Below, one piece after another: positions 50,798 to 59,527 of a stretch of 64,000 bases of DNA. Source of the stretch: Cellulomonas sp. Y8 (lineage in GTDB: Bacteria; Actinomycetota; Actinomycetes; Actinomycetales; Cellulomonadaceae); assembly GCF_008033115.1 (NCBI RefSeq), contig NZ_CP041203.1, positions 3,906,001 through 3,970,000 of the forward strand. The letters are read 5' to 3'. Within the stretch, counting starts at the first letter, position 1. Each line of letters begins with the position of its first letter. Under the pieces are notes generated by a model. It did not search any database, was not told the DNA's origin, and saw only the letters and a program-made list of their open reading frames with translations. The translations under genes were made by a program, and so were the position numbers.

Positions 50798-51873
50798 GCG
50801 CCGCCACCACGGCTCCCGCGGCCGCCGCGCCCGAGCCGGGCACCGCGCCCGACGTCGACCGCCCCGAGGTCCTCGCCGACCTGCCCGTGCTGCCCGCGCG
50901 GCACCCCGGCCGCTGGGTCGCCACCGCCGGCGTCGCCGTCCTGCTCGCGATGGTGCTCAGCTCGCTGCTCACCAACCCGCAGTGGGAGTGGGACGTGGTC
51001 GCGCAGTACCTGACCTGGCCGTCGGTGCTGGAGGGCGTGTGGGCCACCGTCCGGCTGACCGCCGTCGCCGCGGTGATCGGCTTCGGCCTCGGCACGGTGC
51101 TGGCCCTGATGCGGCTGTCCCGGTCGCCGCTGCTGCAGTCGGTGTCCTGGGCGTACTCGTGGGTGTTCCGGTCCGTGCCGCTGATCCTGCAGCTGCTGCT
51201 CTGGTACAACCTCGCCTACCTGTACCCGCAGCTGTCGCTCGGCATCCCGTTCGGGCCGGAGTGGCTGCGGTTCGACACGCTCGACGTCGTCGACAAGTTC
51301 GGTGCCGCGGTCCTGGGCCTCGGGCTGTCGCAGGCGGCGTACTCCGCCGAGATCGTCCGCGCCGGCATCCTCGGCGTCGACCAGGGCCAGCACGAGGCCG
51401 CCGCCGCGCTCGGCATCCCGCGGGGGCGGCAGCAGTGGCGGATCGTGCTCCCGCAGGCCATGCGCACCATCGTCCCGACGTCGGTGAACGAGATCATCGG
51501 CCTGCTCAAGGGCACGTCGGTCGTCTACGTGCTGGCGTACGGCGAGCTGTTCTACACCGTCGGCGTCATCTACGGCCGGAACCAGCGGGTGGTCCCGCTG
51601 CTGCTCGTCGCGGCGATCTGGTACCTGCTCACCACCACGGTCCTGACCGTCGCGCAGTACTACCTCGAGCGGTACTACGCCCGCGGCGCGCTCCGCACGC
51701 TGCCGCCGACCCCGCTCCAGCGGCTGCGCTGGACGGTCGCCGTCGCCGCGGCCCGCGTCGCCGGCCGCCCGCTGCCCGCGGACCTGCCGCCCACGTTCCT
51801 GGCCGGCGCCCGCCGCGGCCACCTCACCCGCACCGCCGCCCGCACCACCGAGCGCACCGGAGGCACCCGATGA
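50794..51873 (+). CDS. amino-acid ABC transporter permease (polar, HisM/TcyL-like)
   Basis: A 359-residue inner-membrane permease of the polar amino-acid family. The N-terminus (~50 residues) is cytosolic and Ala/Pro-rich. Membrane helices start near 45; the EAA-like loop HEAAAALGIPRGRQQWRIVL is near residue 200, followed by LPQAMRTIVPTSVNEIIGLLKGTS, which is typical of the family. The C-terminus carries an extra ~50 basic residues. It overlaps both neighbours (GTGA and ATGA). The likely cargo is cystine, methionine or an S-modified cysteine. Confidence 0.92.
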   Translation: MSAATTAPAAAAPEPGTAPDVDRPEVLADLPVLPARHPGRWVATAGVAVLLAMVLSSLLTNPQWEWDVVAQYLTWPSVLEGVWATVRLTAVAAVIGFGLGTVLALMRLSRSPLLQSVSWAYSWVFRSVPLILQLLLWYNLAYLYPQLSLGIPFGPEWLRFDTLDVVDKFGAAVLGLGLSQAAYSAEIVRAGILGVDQGQHEAAAALGIPRGRQQWRIVLPQAMRTIVPTSVNEIIGLLKGTSVVYVLAYGELFYTVGVIYGRNQRVVPLLLVAAIWYLLTTTVLTVAQYYLERYYARGALRTLPPTPLQRLRWTVAVAAARVAGRPLPADLPPTFLAGARRGHLTRTAARTTERTGGTR

Positions 51874-52727
51874 CCAGCGTGCTGCACGCCCCCGCCGAGG
51901 CGCCCGCCGCCGCCACGACCCCCGCCGCACCACCGGCCCCCGCCGGCGGCCACCTCCGGGTGCGGGGGCTGTCCAAGTCCTACGGCACCCTCGAGGTGCT
52001 GCGCGGCGTCGACCTGGAGGTCCGCCCGGGCGAGGTGACCGTGATCCTCGGCCCGTCGGGCTCCGGCAAGTCGACCCTGCTCCGGCTGGTCAACCACCTG
52101 GAGCGCCCGGACCACGGGTTCGTCGCCCTAGACGGCGAGGTCATCGGCTACGCCCGGCGCCGGGCCGGCTGGGGCCCGCGCCGCCGCGAGGTGCTGCGCG
52201 AGCTCACCGAGCGCGACGTGCTCCGGCAGCGCACCCGGATCGGGTTCGTGTTCCAGAACTTCCACCTGTTCCCGCACCTGACCGCCCTGGAGAACGTCGT
52301 CGAGGCGCCCGTCTCGGCCCAGGGCCGCCCGCGGGCCGAGGTGGAGGCCGAGGCGCGCACCCTGCTCGCCCGGGTCGGGCTGGCCGACAAGGCCGACGCC
52401 CGGCCGCGGCAGCTGTCCGGGGGCCAGCAGCAGCGCGTCGCCATCGCCCGCGCGCTCGCGGTGAAGCCCGCCCTGCTGCTGTTCGACGAGCCGACGTCCG
52501 CGCTCGACCCCGAGCTCGTGGGGGAGGTGCTCGGTGTGATCCGGGACCTCGCCCACGACGGCACGACGCTCGTGGTCGTCACCCACGAGGTCGCGTTCGC
52601 CCGCGACGTCGCCGACACCGTCGTGTTCATGGACGACGGCGTCGTGGTCGAGCGGGGCCCCGCGGCCCAGGTGCTCGGCAGCCCCGCGCACCCGCGCACC
52701 CGCGCGTTCCTCGACAAGGTCCGCTGA
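51870..52727 (+). CDS. amino-acid ABC transporter ATP-binding protein
   Basis: A 285-residue ATPase of the HisP/GlnQ/TcyN family. After ~25 extra N-terminal residues come Walker A GPSGSGKST near 62, the Q-loop VFQNFHLFPHLTALENV near 128, the signature LSGGQQQRVAIARAL near 178, Walker B LLLFDEPTSALDPE and the H-loop VVVTHEV. All catalytic elements are present. A ~20-residue Arg-rich insert (GYARRRAGWGPRRRE) lies between Walker A and the Q-loop, as in some polar amino-acid ATPases. It powers the importer formed with the permease and the lipoprotein gene downstream. Confidence 0.95.
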   Translation: MTSVLHAPAEAPAAATTPAAPPAPAGGHLRVRGLSKSYGTLEVLRGVDLEVRPGEVTVILGPSGSGKSTLLRLVNHLERPDHGFVALDGEVIGYARRRAGWGPRRREVLRELTERDVLRQRTRIGFVFQNFHLFPHLTALENVVEAPVSAQGRPRAEVEAEARTLLARVGLADKADARPRQLSGGQQQRVAIARALAVKPALLLFDEPTSALDPELVGEVLGVIRDLAHDGTTLVVVTHEVAFARDVADTVVFMDDGVVVERGPAAQVLGSPAHPRTRAFLDKVR

Positions 52728-52790
52728 CCCCCACCCCTTCCCGGCGCGCCCCGCGCCCGCCGCCCGTCCCACCCGAGAGGCAGTCCCGCC

Positions 52791-53802
52791 ATGCGCACGA
52801 CCCGCACCAGCCCGCCGCGGCGCCCGCCGCCGCCGCTCGCACGCCGCCCTGGCGCTCGTGCCCGTCCTCGCCCTGCTCGCCGCCTGCGGCGGGACGTCCG
52901 ACGCGGCCGAGGCCGGCAGCGAGCTGCAGGACGCCGCCGAGGCCGCCGGCCTCGAGGTGAACACCTCGCCGGACCAGGACCGCGTCCACACCGCCGAGAA
53001 CCCGGACGCCATCGCGCTGCTGCCCCCGGAGCTCGCCGAGCAGGACACGTTCACCGTCGCGGTGAGCGCCTACGTCGCGCCGCTGGCGTTCCTCGCCGAC
53101 GACGACGCCACGCCGATCGGCAACGAGACGGACATCGCCCAGCTCGTCGCCGACGCGCTCGGCAAGGACCTCGACCTGCAGGTCAAGGCCTGGGCCGACT
53201 GGCCGCTCGCGGTCCAGTCCGGCGACGTCGACGCAACCATCTCGAACGTCACCGTGACCGAGGAGCGCAAGGAGCTGTTCGACTTCTCGTCCTACCGGAA
53301 CGACGAGCTCGGCTGGCTGGTGAAGGCCGGCAGCGACATCACGGAGATCGACGAGCCCTCCGACATCGCGGGCCTCACCGTGGCCGTCGGCTCGGGCACC
53401 AACCAGGAGAAGATCCTGCTCGCCTGGGACGAGGAGAACCAGGCCGCCGGCCTCGACCCCGTGCAGGTCGAGTACTTCGAGAACGACGGCGACACCATCC
53501 TCGCGCTGCAGTCCGGGCGGATCGACGCCTCGTTCGGCCCGAACGCGACGGCCGCGTACAAGGCCAAGGTCTCGCCGCAGGACTTCACCGTCGTCGGCAC
53601 GCTGAACGGCGGCTGGCCGGACACCGCGCAGATCGCCGTCACCACGCTCAAGGGCAGCGGCTGGGCCGACGCCGTGACCGCCGCGCTGCAGGGCGCGTTC
53701 GACGACGGCTCGTACACCGAGGTCCTGGAGCGCTGGGGCCTGGAGGCCGAGGCGATCGACGCACCCGAGACGAACCCGCCGGGCCTGCCGAAGACGTCCT
53801 GA
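52791..53802 (+). pseudogene. amino-acid-binding lipoprotein with apparent frameshift in the signal peptide
   Basis: From 52858 on the frame encodes a family 3 solute-binding protein: a lipobox core (VLALLAAC), then FTVAVSAYVAPLAFLADDD, SNVTVTEERKELFDFSSY and AVGSGTNQEKILLAW, ending at 53802. The only plausible start (ATG at 52791, GAGAGG upstream) is in another frame. In the lipoprotein frame the same DNA reads as an Arg-rich stretch plus a hydrophobic core (RRSHAALALVPVLALLAAC), a perfect lipoprotein signal, but has no start codon. A one-base shift in the CCG/CGC-rich run at 52810-52845 explains this. Either a sequencing error or a real lesion; GTG at 52858 would leave only nine residues before the cysteine. 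Confidence 0.75.
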
Positions 53803-53839
53803 GCGCCGCCGGCCCGCCCGCACCCGAGGAGGAGAACCC

Positions 53840-55063
53840 ATGCCCGAGAACCTTCGCGTCCCGCTGTCCGTGCTCGACCTCGCGGTCGTGCCCGCCGGCG
53901 GCACCGGCACCCAGGCCGTGCGGGCGGCCGTCGACCTGGCCGTCGACCTCGACCGGCTCGGCTACCACCGCGTCTGGTACGCCGAGCACCACCTGTCGCC
54001 GGGCGTCGGCTCCGCGTCGCCCGCCGTGCTCGCCGCCGCCGTCGCGGCTCGCACGGAGCGGATCCGCGTCGGCTCGGGGGCGGTGCTGCTGAGCACCACC
54101 AGCCCGCTGGTCGCCGCCGAGCAGTTCGGCACCCTCGCCGCGCTGCACCCGGGACGGGTCGACCTGGGTCTGGGGCGCGCGTTCACGCCGCCGGGCGGGA
54201 CGAAGGACGCCGCGCTCGGGGACGCCGCGCCCGCCGCGCCGCCCGCCGCGCGCCCCGCGGCCGGACCCCGCGTCGTCGACGGCCTGTACGTCCCCGGCGC
54301 CCCGCCGATCGACGGCTCCGACTCGGTGCTGCGCGAGCGGCTGCTCGCCCAGAAGCGGGTCGTCGGCGCGTCCCGCACCCCGGCGGCGTTCCGCGACGAG
54401 CTCGGCCTGGTCCTCGGCCTGCGGGCCGGCGACTACGCCGAGGCCGACGGCACCCGGCACGTGGCCCCGCCGGTCGAGGGCGCCGACTTCGACCTCTGGG
54501 TGCTCGCCTCCTCGGCAGGGGAGAGCGCGCGGGTGGCGGGGGAGCTCGGGCTGCCGATCGCGGCGAACTTCCACGTCAGCCCGGCGACGACGCTCGACAC
54601 GATCGCCGCCTACCGGGCCGCGTTCCGCCCGGGCGTCCTGGACCGGCCGTACGTCGTCGTGTCGGCGGACGTGCTGGTCGCGGGCACCACCGCCGAGGCC
54701 CGGGCGCTGGCCGCGCCGTTCGCCGACTGGGTGCTGTCGATCCGCCGGGGCATCGCCGGGGCGATCGCGTACCCGCGCCCCGTCGACGCCGTGCCCTGGG
54801 AGGAGCGGGACGCCGACGAGCGCGCCCTCGTCGCTGACCGCGTCGACACCCGGGTCGTCGGCGCCCCCGCGGACGTCGTCGCCCGGCTGGAGACGCTGCA
54901 GCGCGTCACGGGCGCCGACGAGCTGCTGATCACCACCGCCACGCACGACCCGGCCGACGCCCGCCGGTCGTTCGCGCTGCTCGCCGAGGCGTGGGGCGTC
55001 GCCCCCGCCGCCGAGGCACCGCCCGCCGGCGCCGACCGCGCCGCCCTCACCCTCGTCCCCTGA
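53840..55063 (+). CDS. LLM class oxidoreductase (luciferase group 1/MsnO8-like)
   Basis: A 407-residue luciferase-like TIM-barrel enzyme. LSVLDLAVVPAGG at residues ~8-20 and GYHRVWYAEHH near 45-55 are hallmarks of the group 1 / MsnO8 family, as are the VGSGAVLLSTTSPLVAAEQFGTL block (~75-97) and GLGRA near 115. An Ala/Pro-rich insert lies at ~130-145. It resembles Bacillus YtmO, which is in the S-alkyl cysteine operon of that organism. AGGAGGAG precedes the ATG. Reduced flavin would come from the reductases in the divergent arm. Confidence 0.88.
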   Translation: MPENLRVPLSVLDLAVVPAGGTGTQAVRAAVDLAVDLDRLGYHRVWYAEHHLSPGVGSASPAVLAAAVAARTERIRVGSGAVLLSTTSPLVAAEQFGTLAALHPGRVDLGLGRAFTPPGGTKDAALGDAAPAAPPAARPAAGPRVVDGLYVPGAPPIDGSDSVLRERLLAQKRVVGASRTPAAFRDELGLVLGLRAGDYAEADGTRHVAPPVEGADFDLWVLASSAGESARVAGELGLPIAANFHVSPATTLDTIAAYRAAFRPGVLDRPYVVVSADVLVAGTTAEARALAAPFADWVLSIRRGIAGAIAYPRPVDAVPWEERDADERALVADRVDTRVVGAPADVVARLETLQRVTGADELLITTATHDPADARRSFALLAEAWGVAPAAEAPPAGADRAALTLVP

Positions 55064-55074
55064 AGGAGCCCGCC

Positions 55075-55554
55075 ATGACCAGCACCGCCAGCACGCCTGA
55101 CGTCCCCAACACCGCCAGCACGCCCGACGACCCCGGCACCGCTGCCCCCGAGGCCGCGGCACCGGCCCTCCGGGCTCCCGTCGAGGCCGCCGACGAGGTC
55201 GCCCGCGGCGCCCTGCTCGTCGACGTCCGCTCCGCCGGCGGCCGCGCGTCCCACGGCGAGATCCCCGGCTCCACCCTGCTCGACCGCACCGACCTCGACG
55301 CCCTGTTCGGCCCGGCGCACGCCCCGGTCATCTCGATCGACACCCCGGTGGTGGTCGTGTGCGGCTCGGAGAACGGCAGCCGCCCGGTCGCCGAGGCCCT
55401 CGCGGCCCGCGGCTACCCGGTCTCGCACGTCGACGGCGGCTTCCCGGCCTGGCGCGACGCCGGCCTCCCCGCCGAGCCCCCGAGGTCGTCGGTTCCGGCC
55501 ACCGAGGGGGTGGCGCACGCGCCGACCTCGGGCGCAACCGCCGACCTCGCCTGA
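55075..55554 (+). CDS. rhodanese-like sulfurtransferase
   Basis: A 159-residue single-domain rhodanese. The active-site loop VVVVCGSENGSRPVAEAL has the catalytic cysteine near 99 followed by Arg in the CxxxxxxR form, and DGGFPAWRDAGLP near 125 is the conserved end of the fold. The N-terminal ~35 residues are Ala/Pro/Thr-rich with a repeated NTASTPDD-type unit; the C-terminus is also disordered. It would carry persulfide sulfur, for example sulfur released by the monooxygenases of the operon. GAAGGAG precedes the ATG. Confidence 0.9.
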   Translation: MTSTASTPDVPNTASTPDDPGTAAPEAAAPALRAPVEAADEVARGALLVDVRSAGGRASHGEIPGSTLLDRTDLDALFGPAHAPVISIDTPVVVVCGSENGSRPVAEALAARGYPVSHVDGGFPAWRDAGLPAEPPRSSVPATEGVAHAPTSGATADLA

Positions 55555-55582
55555 TCCCGACCCTGCAGAAGGAGCCACACCC

Positions 55583-56698
55583 ATGCCCGTCGAGTTCCTC
55601 GGCATCGCCACCACCAACGACGCGTCCGAGACGCGCGCCGCCACGACCCGCCCGTTCGACGCCGGCTACCTGGAGCGGATCGTCCGGGCGCACGAGGACA
55701 ACGGCTGGACCCGCGTCCTGTTCGCGTACGGCTCGTCCGGGCCCGAGCCGGCAGCGCTCGCGGCCTACGTCGCGTCCCGGCTCGACTCCATCGAGCTGCT
55801 GCTCGCGCACCGGCCGAACGTCTCGTACCCGACCTACGCCGCCAAGACGTTCGCCACGCTGGACCAGCTGTCCGGCGGCCGCCTCTCGGTGCACTTCATC
55901 ACCGGCGGCAACGACCACGAGCAGGGCCGTGAGGGCGACACCCTCACCAAGGACGAGCGGTACGCCCGCACCCAGGAGTACATCCAGATCGTCAAGCGGG
56001 CGTGGACCGCCACCGAGCCGTTCGACCACCACGGCCGGTTCTACGACTTCGCCGACTTCCACCTGGACACGAAGCCGGTCGACGGCCACGTGCCGACCAT
56101 CTCGTTCGGCGGCTCCTCGGACGCGGCGTTCCAGGTGGGTGCCGCCGAGGCGGACATCTACGCCGTCTGGGGCGAGCCGCTGAACCGCACCCAGGAGCAG
56201 ATCGACCGGGTGCACGCCGAGGCCGCCGCCGCGGGCCGGGCCGCCCCGCCGCGGATCCACGCCGCGTTCCGGCCGATCATCGCGCCGACCGAGGAGCTGG
56301 CCTGGGAGAAGGCGCACCGCGTCCTCGACGCGATCGAGGCGCGCAAGGCCGCGCTCGGCGGTGCGCTGAGCAAGCGGCACCCGATCGACGCCCCGGAGAA
56401 CGCCGGCTCGCAGCGGCTGCTGGAGATCGCGGCGCAGGGCGACCGGTTCGACACGGTGCTGTGGACCGCGACCGCGAAGGCCACCGGCGGGGCGGGGAAC
56501 TCCAACGCCCTGGTCGGCACGCCCGAGCAGGCCGCCGAGGCGCTGCTGGCTTACTACGACCGGGGCGTCCGGGTCATCTCGGCGCGCGGCTACGACCTGC
56601 TGGACGACGCCGTCGACTTCGGCCGGTACGTGATCCCGCTGGTCCGCGAGGGCGTCGCCGCGCGCGACCGCGAGGCCGCCGCGTCGGCCGCGGCCTGA
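55583..56698 (+). CDS. SsuD-like alkanesulfonate/organosulfur FMNH2 monooxygenase
   Basis: A 371-residue LLM enzyme close to the alkanesulfonate monooxygenase SsuD group. It has AAKTFATLDQLSGGRLSVHF near residue 90-110, ITGGNDHEQGREGDT (TGGN-D motif lining the sulfonate site), DERYARTQEYIQIVKRAW near 125-145, and a conserved SFGGSSDAAFQVG near 173. It would desulfonate or oxidise a C-S compound to release sulfite and an aldehyde. AGAAGGAG precedes the ATG. It is one of four LLM genes in this arm. Confidence 0.88.
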   Translation: MPVEFLGIATTNDASETRAATTRPFDAGYLERIVRAHEDNGWTRVLFAYGSSGPEPAALAAYVASRLDSIELLLAHRPNVSYPTYAAKTFATLDQLSGGRLSVHFITGGNDHEQGREGDTLTKDERYARTQEYIQIVKRAWTATEPFDHHGRFYDFADFHLDTKPVDGHVPTISFGGSSDAAFQVGAAEADIYAVWGEPLNRTQEQIDRVHAEAAAAGRAAPPRIHAAFRPIIAPTEELAWEKAHRVLDAIEARKAALGGALSKRHPIDAPENAGSQRLLEIAAQGDRFDTVLWTATAKATGGAGNSNALVGTPEQAAEALLAYYDRGVRVISARGYDLLDDAVDFGRYVIPLVREGVAARDREAAASAAA

Positions 56699-56709
56699 GC
56701 GGGCCGGCC

Positions 56710-57843
56710 GTGCGCTTCCAGCTGCTCGACATCGTCTTCAACCCGCCGCACCCGGTCACGGGCGAGGCGGTGCCGCCGGCCGACCGGCTCGCCCGGACCG
56801 TCCGGCACGCCGTCCTGGCCGAGGAGCTCGGCTTCGACTCGTTCGCCGTGGGGGAGCGGCACGCCGGCGACGTGCTGTCGTCGGCCCCCACGGTGATCCT
56901 CGGCGCGATCGCCGCGTCGACCAGCCGGATCCTGCTGTCGACGGGCGTCACCGTGCTGTCGCTCCTCGACCCGGTGCGCGTGGCCGAGGACCTGGCGACC
57001 GTCGACCAGCTGTCCCGCGGCCGGCTGGAGATCGTCATCGGCAAGGGCAACGAGGTGCTGCAGTACCCGCTGCTCGGCCTCGACATCGACAAGCAGTACG
57101 AGTACCTGGCGGAGAACTACGAGCTGCTCCGCCTCCTGCTGTCGGAGGAGGACGTGACCTGGGAGGGCCGGCACCGGCACCGCCTGGAGCACGCCACCAC
57201 GCTGCCGCGGCCGTACGCCGGGCCGTTCCGGATCTGGCACGGCTCGGCGACCTCCCGGTTCGCCGTCGAGCTGGCGGCGAAGTGGGGCGACCCGATCGTC
57301 ACCGCGAACGCCCTGCAGCCGCGGGAGAACTACGCCGTGCTGCTCGACCACTACCGCGAGCGGTACGCCGCGCACGGCCACGACCCGGCCCGCGCGTACG
57401 TCGGCTCCGGCTCCGGCGGGCTGTTCCTCGCGGACACCACCGAGGCCGCCGTCGCGCAGTACCGGCCGCTCTACCAGGGCCAGGTCGACGCGGCCGCCCG
57501 CCGGGGCTACGGCGCCGACGCCGTGGGGAAGGCGCCGTCCTTCCGCACGCTCGAGGAGGCCGTCGAGCGCGGCCCGGCCCTGGTCGGCTCCCCGGAGCGG
57601 GTGGCCGAGAAGATCCTCGACTACCACGCGACCTACGGGCACGTCCTGCAGTCCGTCTCCGTGAACCACCTGCTCGACCCGGCGGAGCAGGAGGACGTCC
57701 TGCGCCGGTTCGCCGAGGAGGTCGCGCCGCTGGTCCGCGCCGAGGTGCGCACCGACCTGTGGTCCGCCGCCGACCCCCGCCGGGCGGCCGGCTTCACCGC
57801 CGTCGACCACGCGGCACGGGCCCCCGTGCCCGTCGCCGGCTGA
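56710..57843 (+). CDS. LLM class flavin-dependent monooxygenase (CE1758-like)
   Basis: A 377-residue luciferase-like protein. RFQLLDIVFNPPHPVTGE opens it, AEELGFDSFAVGERHAGDVLS is near 35-55, DLATVDQLSRGRLEIVIGKGNE near 95-115, and SATSRFAVELAAKWGDPIVTA near 180. It resembles the LLM family that is paired with CE1759-type FMN reductases, and such a reductase starts the opposite operon. The GTG at 56710 lies 11 bp after the SsuD-like gene with no clear Shine-Dalgarno, so translation may be coupled. Confidence 0.85.
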   Translation: MRFQLLDIVFNPPHPVTGEAVPPADRLARTVRHAVLAEELGFDSFAVGERHAGDVLSSAPTVILGAIAASTSRILLSTGVTVLSLLDPVRVAEDLATVDQLSRGRLEIVIGKGNEVLQYPLLGLDIDKQYEYLAENYELLRLLLSEEDVTWEGRHRHRLEHATTLPRPYAGPFRIWHGSATSRFAVELAAKWGDPIVTANALQPRENYAVLLDHYRERYAAHGHDPARAYVGSGSGGLFLADTTEAAVAQYRPLYQGQVDAAARRGYGADAVGKAPSFRTLEEAVERGPALVGSPERVAEKILDYHATYGHVLQSVSVNHLLDPAEQEDVLRRFAEEVAPLVRAEVRTDLWSAADPRRAAGFTAVDHAARAPVPVAG

Positions 57844-57895
57844 CCCGCCGCGACCACCCCGACCCACCCCTCCCGACCCCACCCCAGGAGCACCG

Positions 57896-59527
57896 ATGAC
57901 CACGCCCACCCCACGCCGGGGCGCCCGCCCCGCCGCCGCGGCCACGCTCGCCACCACCGCCCTGCTGCTCGCCGCCTGCTCGTCGGGCGGGACCGGCGGC
58001 GGGTCCGGCGACGCCTCGACCGGCGCCGACGGCGAGCCCGTCGCCGGCGGCGACCTCCGGTTCGCGATCACGGTCGACTCCCGGTGCATCGACCCGCAGC
58101 AGGTCGGCAACAACGACGCCATCGCCGTCGCCCGGCAGACCGTCGCCTCGCTCACCGCGCAGGACCCGGGCACCGGCGAGATCGTGCCGTGGCTCGCCGA
58201 GAGCTGGGAGGTGAGCGACGACGCGTCGAGCTACACGTTCCACCTGCGCGAGGGCGCGACCTACGCCGACGGCACCCCGATCGACGCCGAGTCGGTGAAG
58301 ACGAACTTCGACGCGATCGTCGCGCTCGGCGCCACGGCGTCGCTCGGCTCGCAGTACCTGGTGGGCTACGAGGGGACGACCGTCGCCGACCCGCAGACGC
58401 TCACCGTCGACTTCGCCCAGCCGAGCGCCCAGTTCCTCCAGGCCACCTCGACGTTCTCGCTCGGCCTGCTGTCGCCCGCCTCGGCGGACCTCACGCCCGA
58501 GGAGCGGTGCGCCGGCGACTACGTGGGGTCCGGCCCGTTCCAGGTCGACTCGTACACCCAGGACCAGGAGATCGTGCTGTCGAAGGTGGACGGGTACGAC
58601 TGGTCCTCCGAGGCCGACGGGCACACCGGTGAGGCCTACCTCGACACCGTGACCTTCCAGGTCATCCCGGAGTCGTCGGTGCGCGCCGGCAGCCTGGCCT
58701 CCGGCCAGATCGACGCGACGGCGGCGATCGCGGCGGTCGACCAGCCGCAGTTCGACGGCAACGGGTTCTGGCTGCAGCAGCGCGCCAACCCCGGCGTGGC
58801 CTACCAGCTGTTCCCGAAGGAGTCGAGCCCGCTCGCGTCCGACGAGGCGGTGCGGGTCGCGATCTCGAAGGGCATCGACCGGCAGCAGATCGTCGACACC
58901 GTGCTCACCGAGCGCGACCAGGCCGCGTCCGGCGTGCTCTCCCACTCCACCCCGCTCGCCGCGGACCTGGGCGACCTGCTCGCCTACGACCCCGACGGCG
59001 CCGAGGAGCTGCTGGACGACGCCGGCTGGGTGGTCGGCGACGACGGCATCCGGGAGAAGGACGGTCGGAAGCTGTCCACCACCGTCACGTTCTGGCAGGA
59101 CCCGGCGCCGCTGGAGCTCGTGCAGCAGCAGCTGCGCCAGATCGGCGTGGACCTGCAGCTGCAGCACGTCGAGATCGCCGAGTCGACCGCCATCAAGGAG
59201 AGCGGCGACTTCGACTTCGACTACTACAACCTCACCCGGTCGGACCCGGACGTGCTGCGGCTGATCTTCTCGGCGAACGCGCGCAACATCAACGACCGCC
59301 CGGCCGAGGAGGTCGACGACCTGCTCGACCGGTCCGCCGCGGCCACCGACCCCGACGAGCGCGGGCAGCTGATCGAGGAGGCCTCCCGCCTGCTGGTCGA
59401 GCACGGCCACGCCATCCCGGTCTACGAGCTGTCCACCACGATCGCCGCCGCCGACCGCGTGCACGGGCTCGCGTTCGAGGGCTCCAGCCGGCTCGACTTC
59501 TACGGCGCCTGGGTGGACCCGTCCTGA
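57896..59527 (+). CDS. Dpp/Opp-type ABC transporter substrate-binding lipoprotein
   Basis: A 543-residue family 5 solute-binding protein. The signal peptide ends in the lipobox LLAAC (Cys ~28) and is followed by a Ser/Gly-rich linker. Landmarks are EIVPWLAESWEVSDDASSYTF near 95-115, LREGATYADGTPIDAESVK near 120 and GSGPFQVDSY near 215. It captures peptides, nickel chelates, or in this context perhaps peptidic or N-acylated sulfur compounds such as glutathione-like conjugates. AGGAG precedes the ATG, and the next gene starts on its stop codon. Confidence 0.93.
   Translation: MTTPTPRRGARPAAAATLATTALLLAACSSGGTGGGSGDASTGADGEPVAGGDLRFAITVDSRCIDPQQVGNNDAIAVARQTVASLTAQDPGTGEIVPWLAESWEVSDDASSYTFHLREGATYADGTPIDAESVKTNFDAIVALGATASLGSQYLVGYEGTTVADPQTLTVDFAQPSAQFLQATSTFSLGLLSPASADLTPEERCAGDYVGSGPFQVDSYTQDQEIVLSKVDGYDWSSEADGHTGEAYLDTVTFQVIPESSVRAGSLASGQIDATAAIAAVDQPQFDGNGFWLQQRANPGVAYQLFPKESSPLASDEAVRVAISKGIDRQQIVDTVLTERDQAASGVLSHSTPLAADLGDLLAYDPDGAEELLDDAGWVVGDDGIREKDGRKLSTTVTFWQDPAPLELVQQQLRQIGVDLQLQHVEIAESTAIKESGDFDFDYYNLTRSDPDVLRLIFSANARNINDRPAEEVDDLLDRSAAATDPDERGQLIEEASRLLVEHGHAIPVYELSTTIAAADRVHGLAFEGSSRLDFYGAWVDPS

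Noticed and set aside
52858..53802. Lipoprotein gene starting normally at GTG 52858
   Set aside because: This leaves only nine residues before the lipobox cysteine, with no basic n-region, and it has no Shine-Dalgarno. The upstream ATG with Shine-Dalgarno and the in-frame signal-like sequence favour a frameshift instead.
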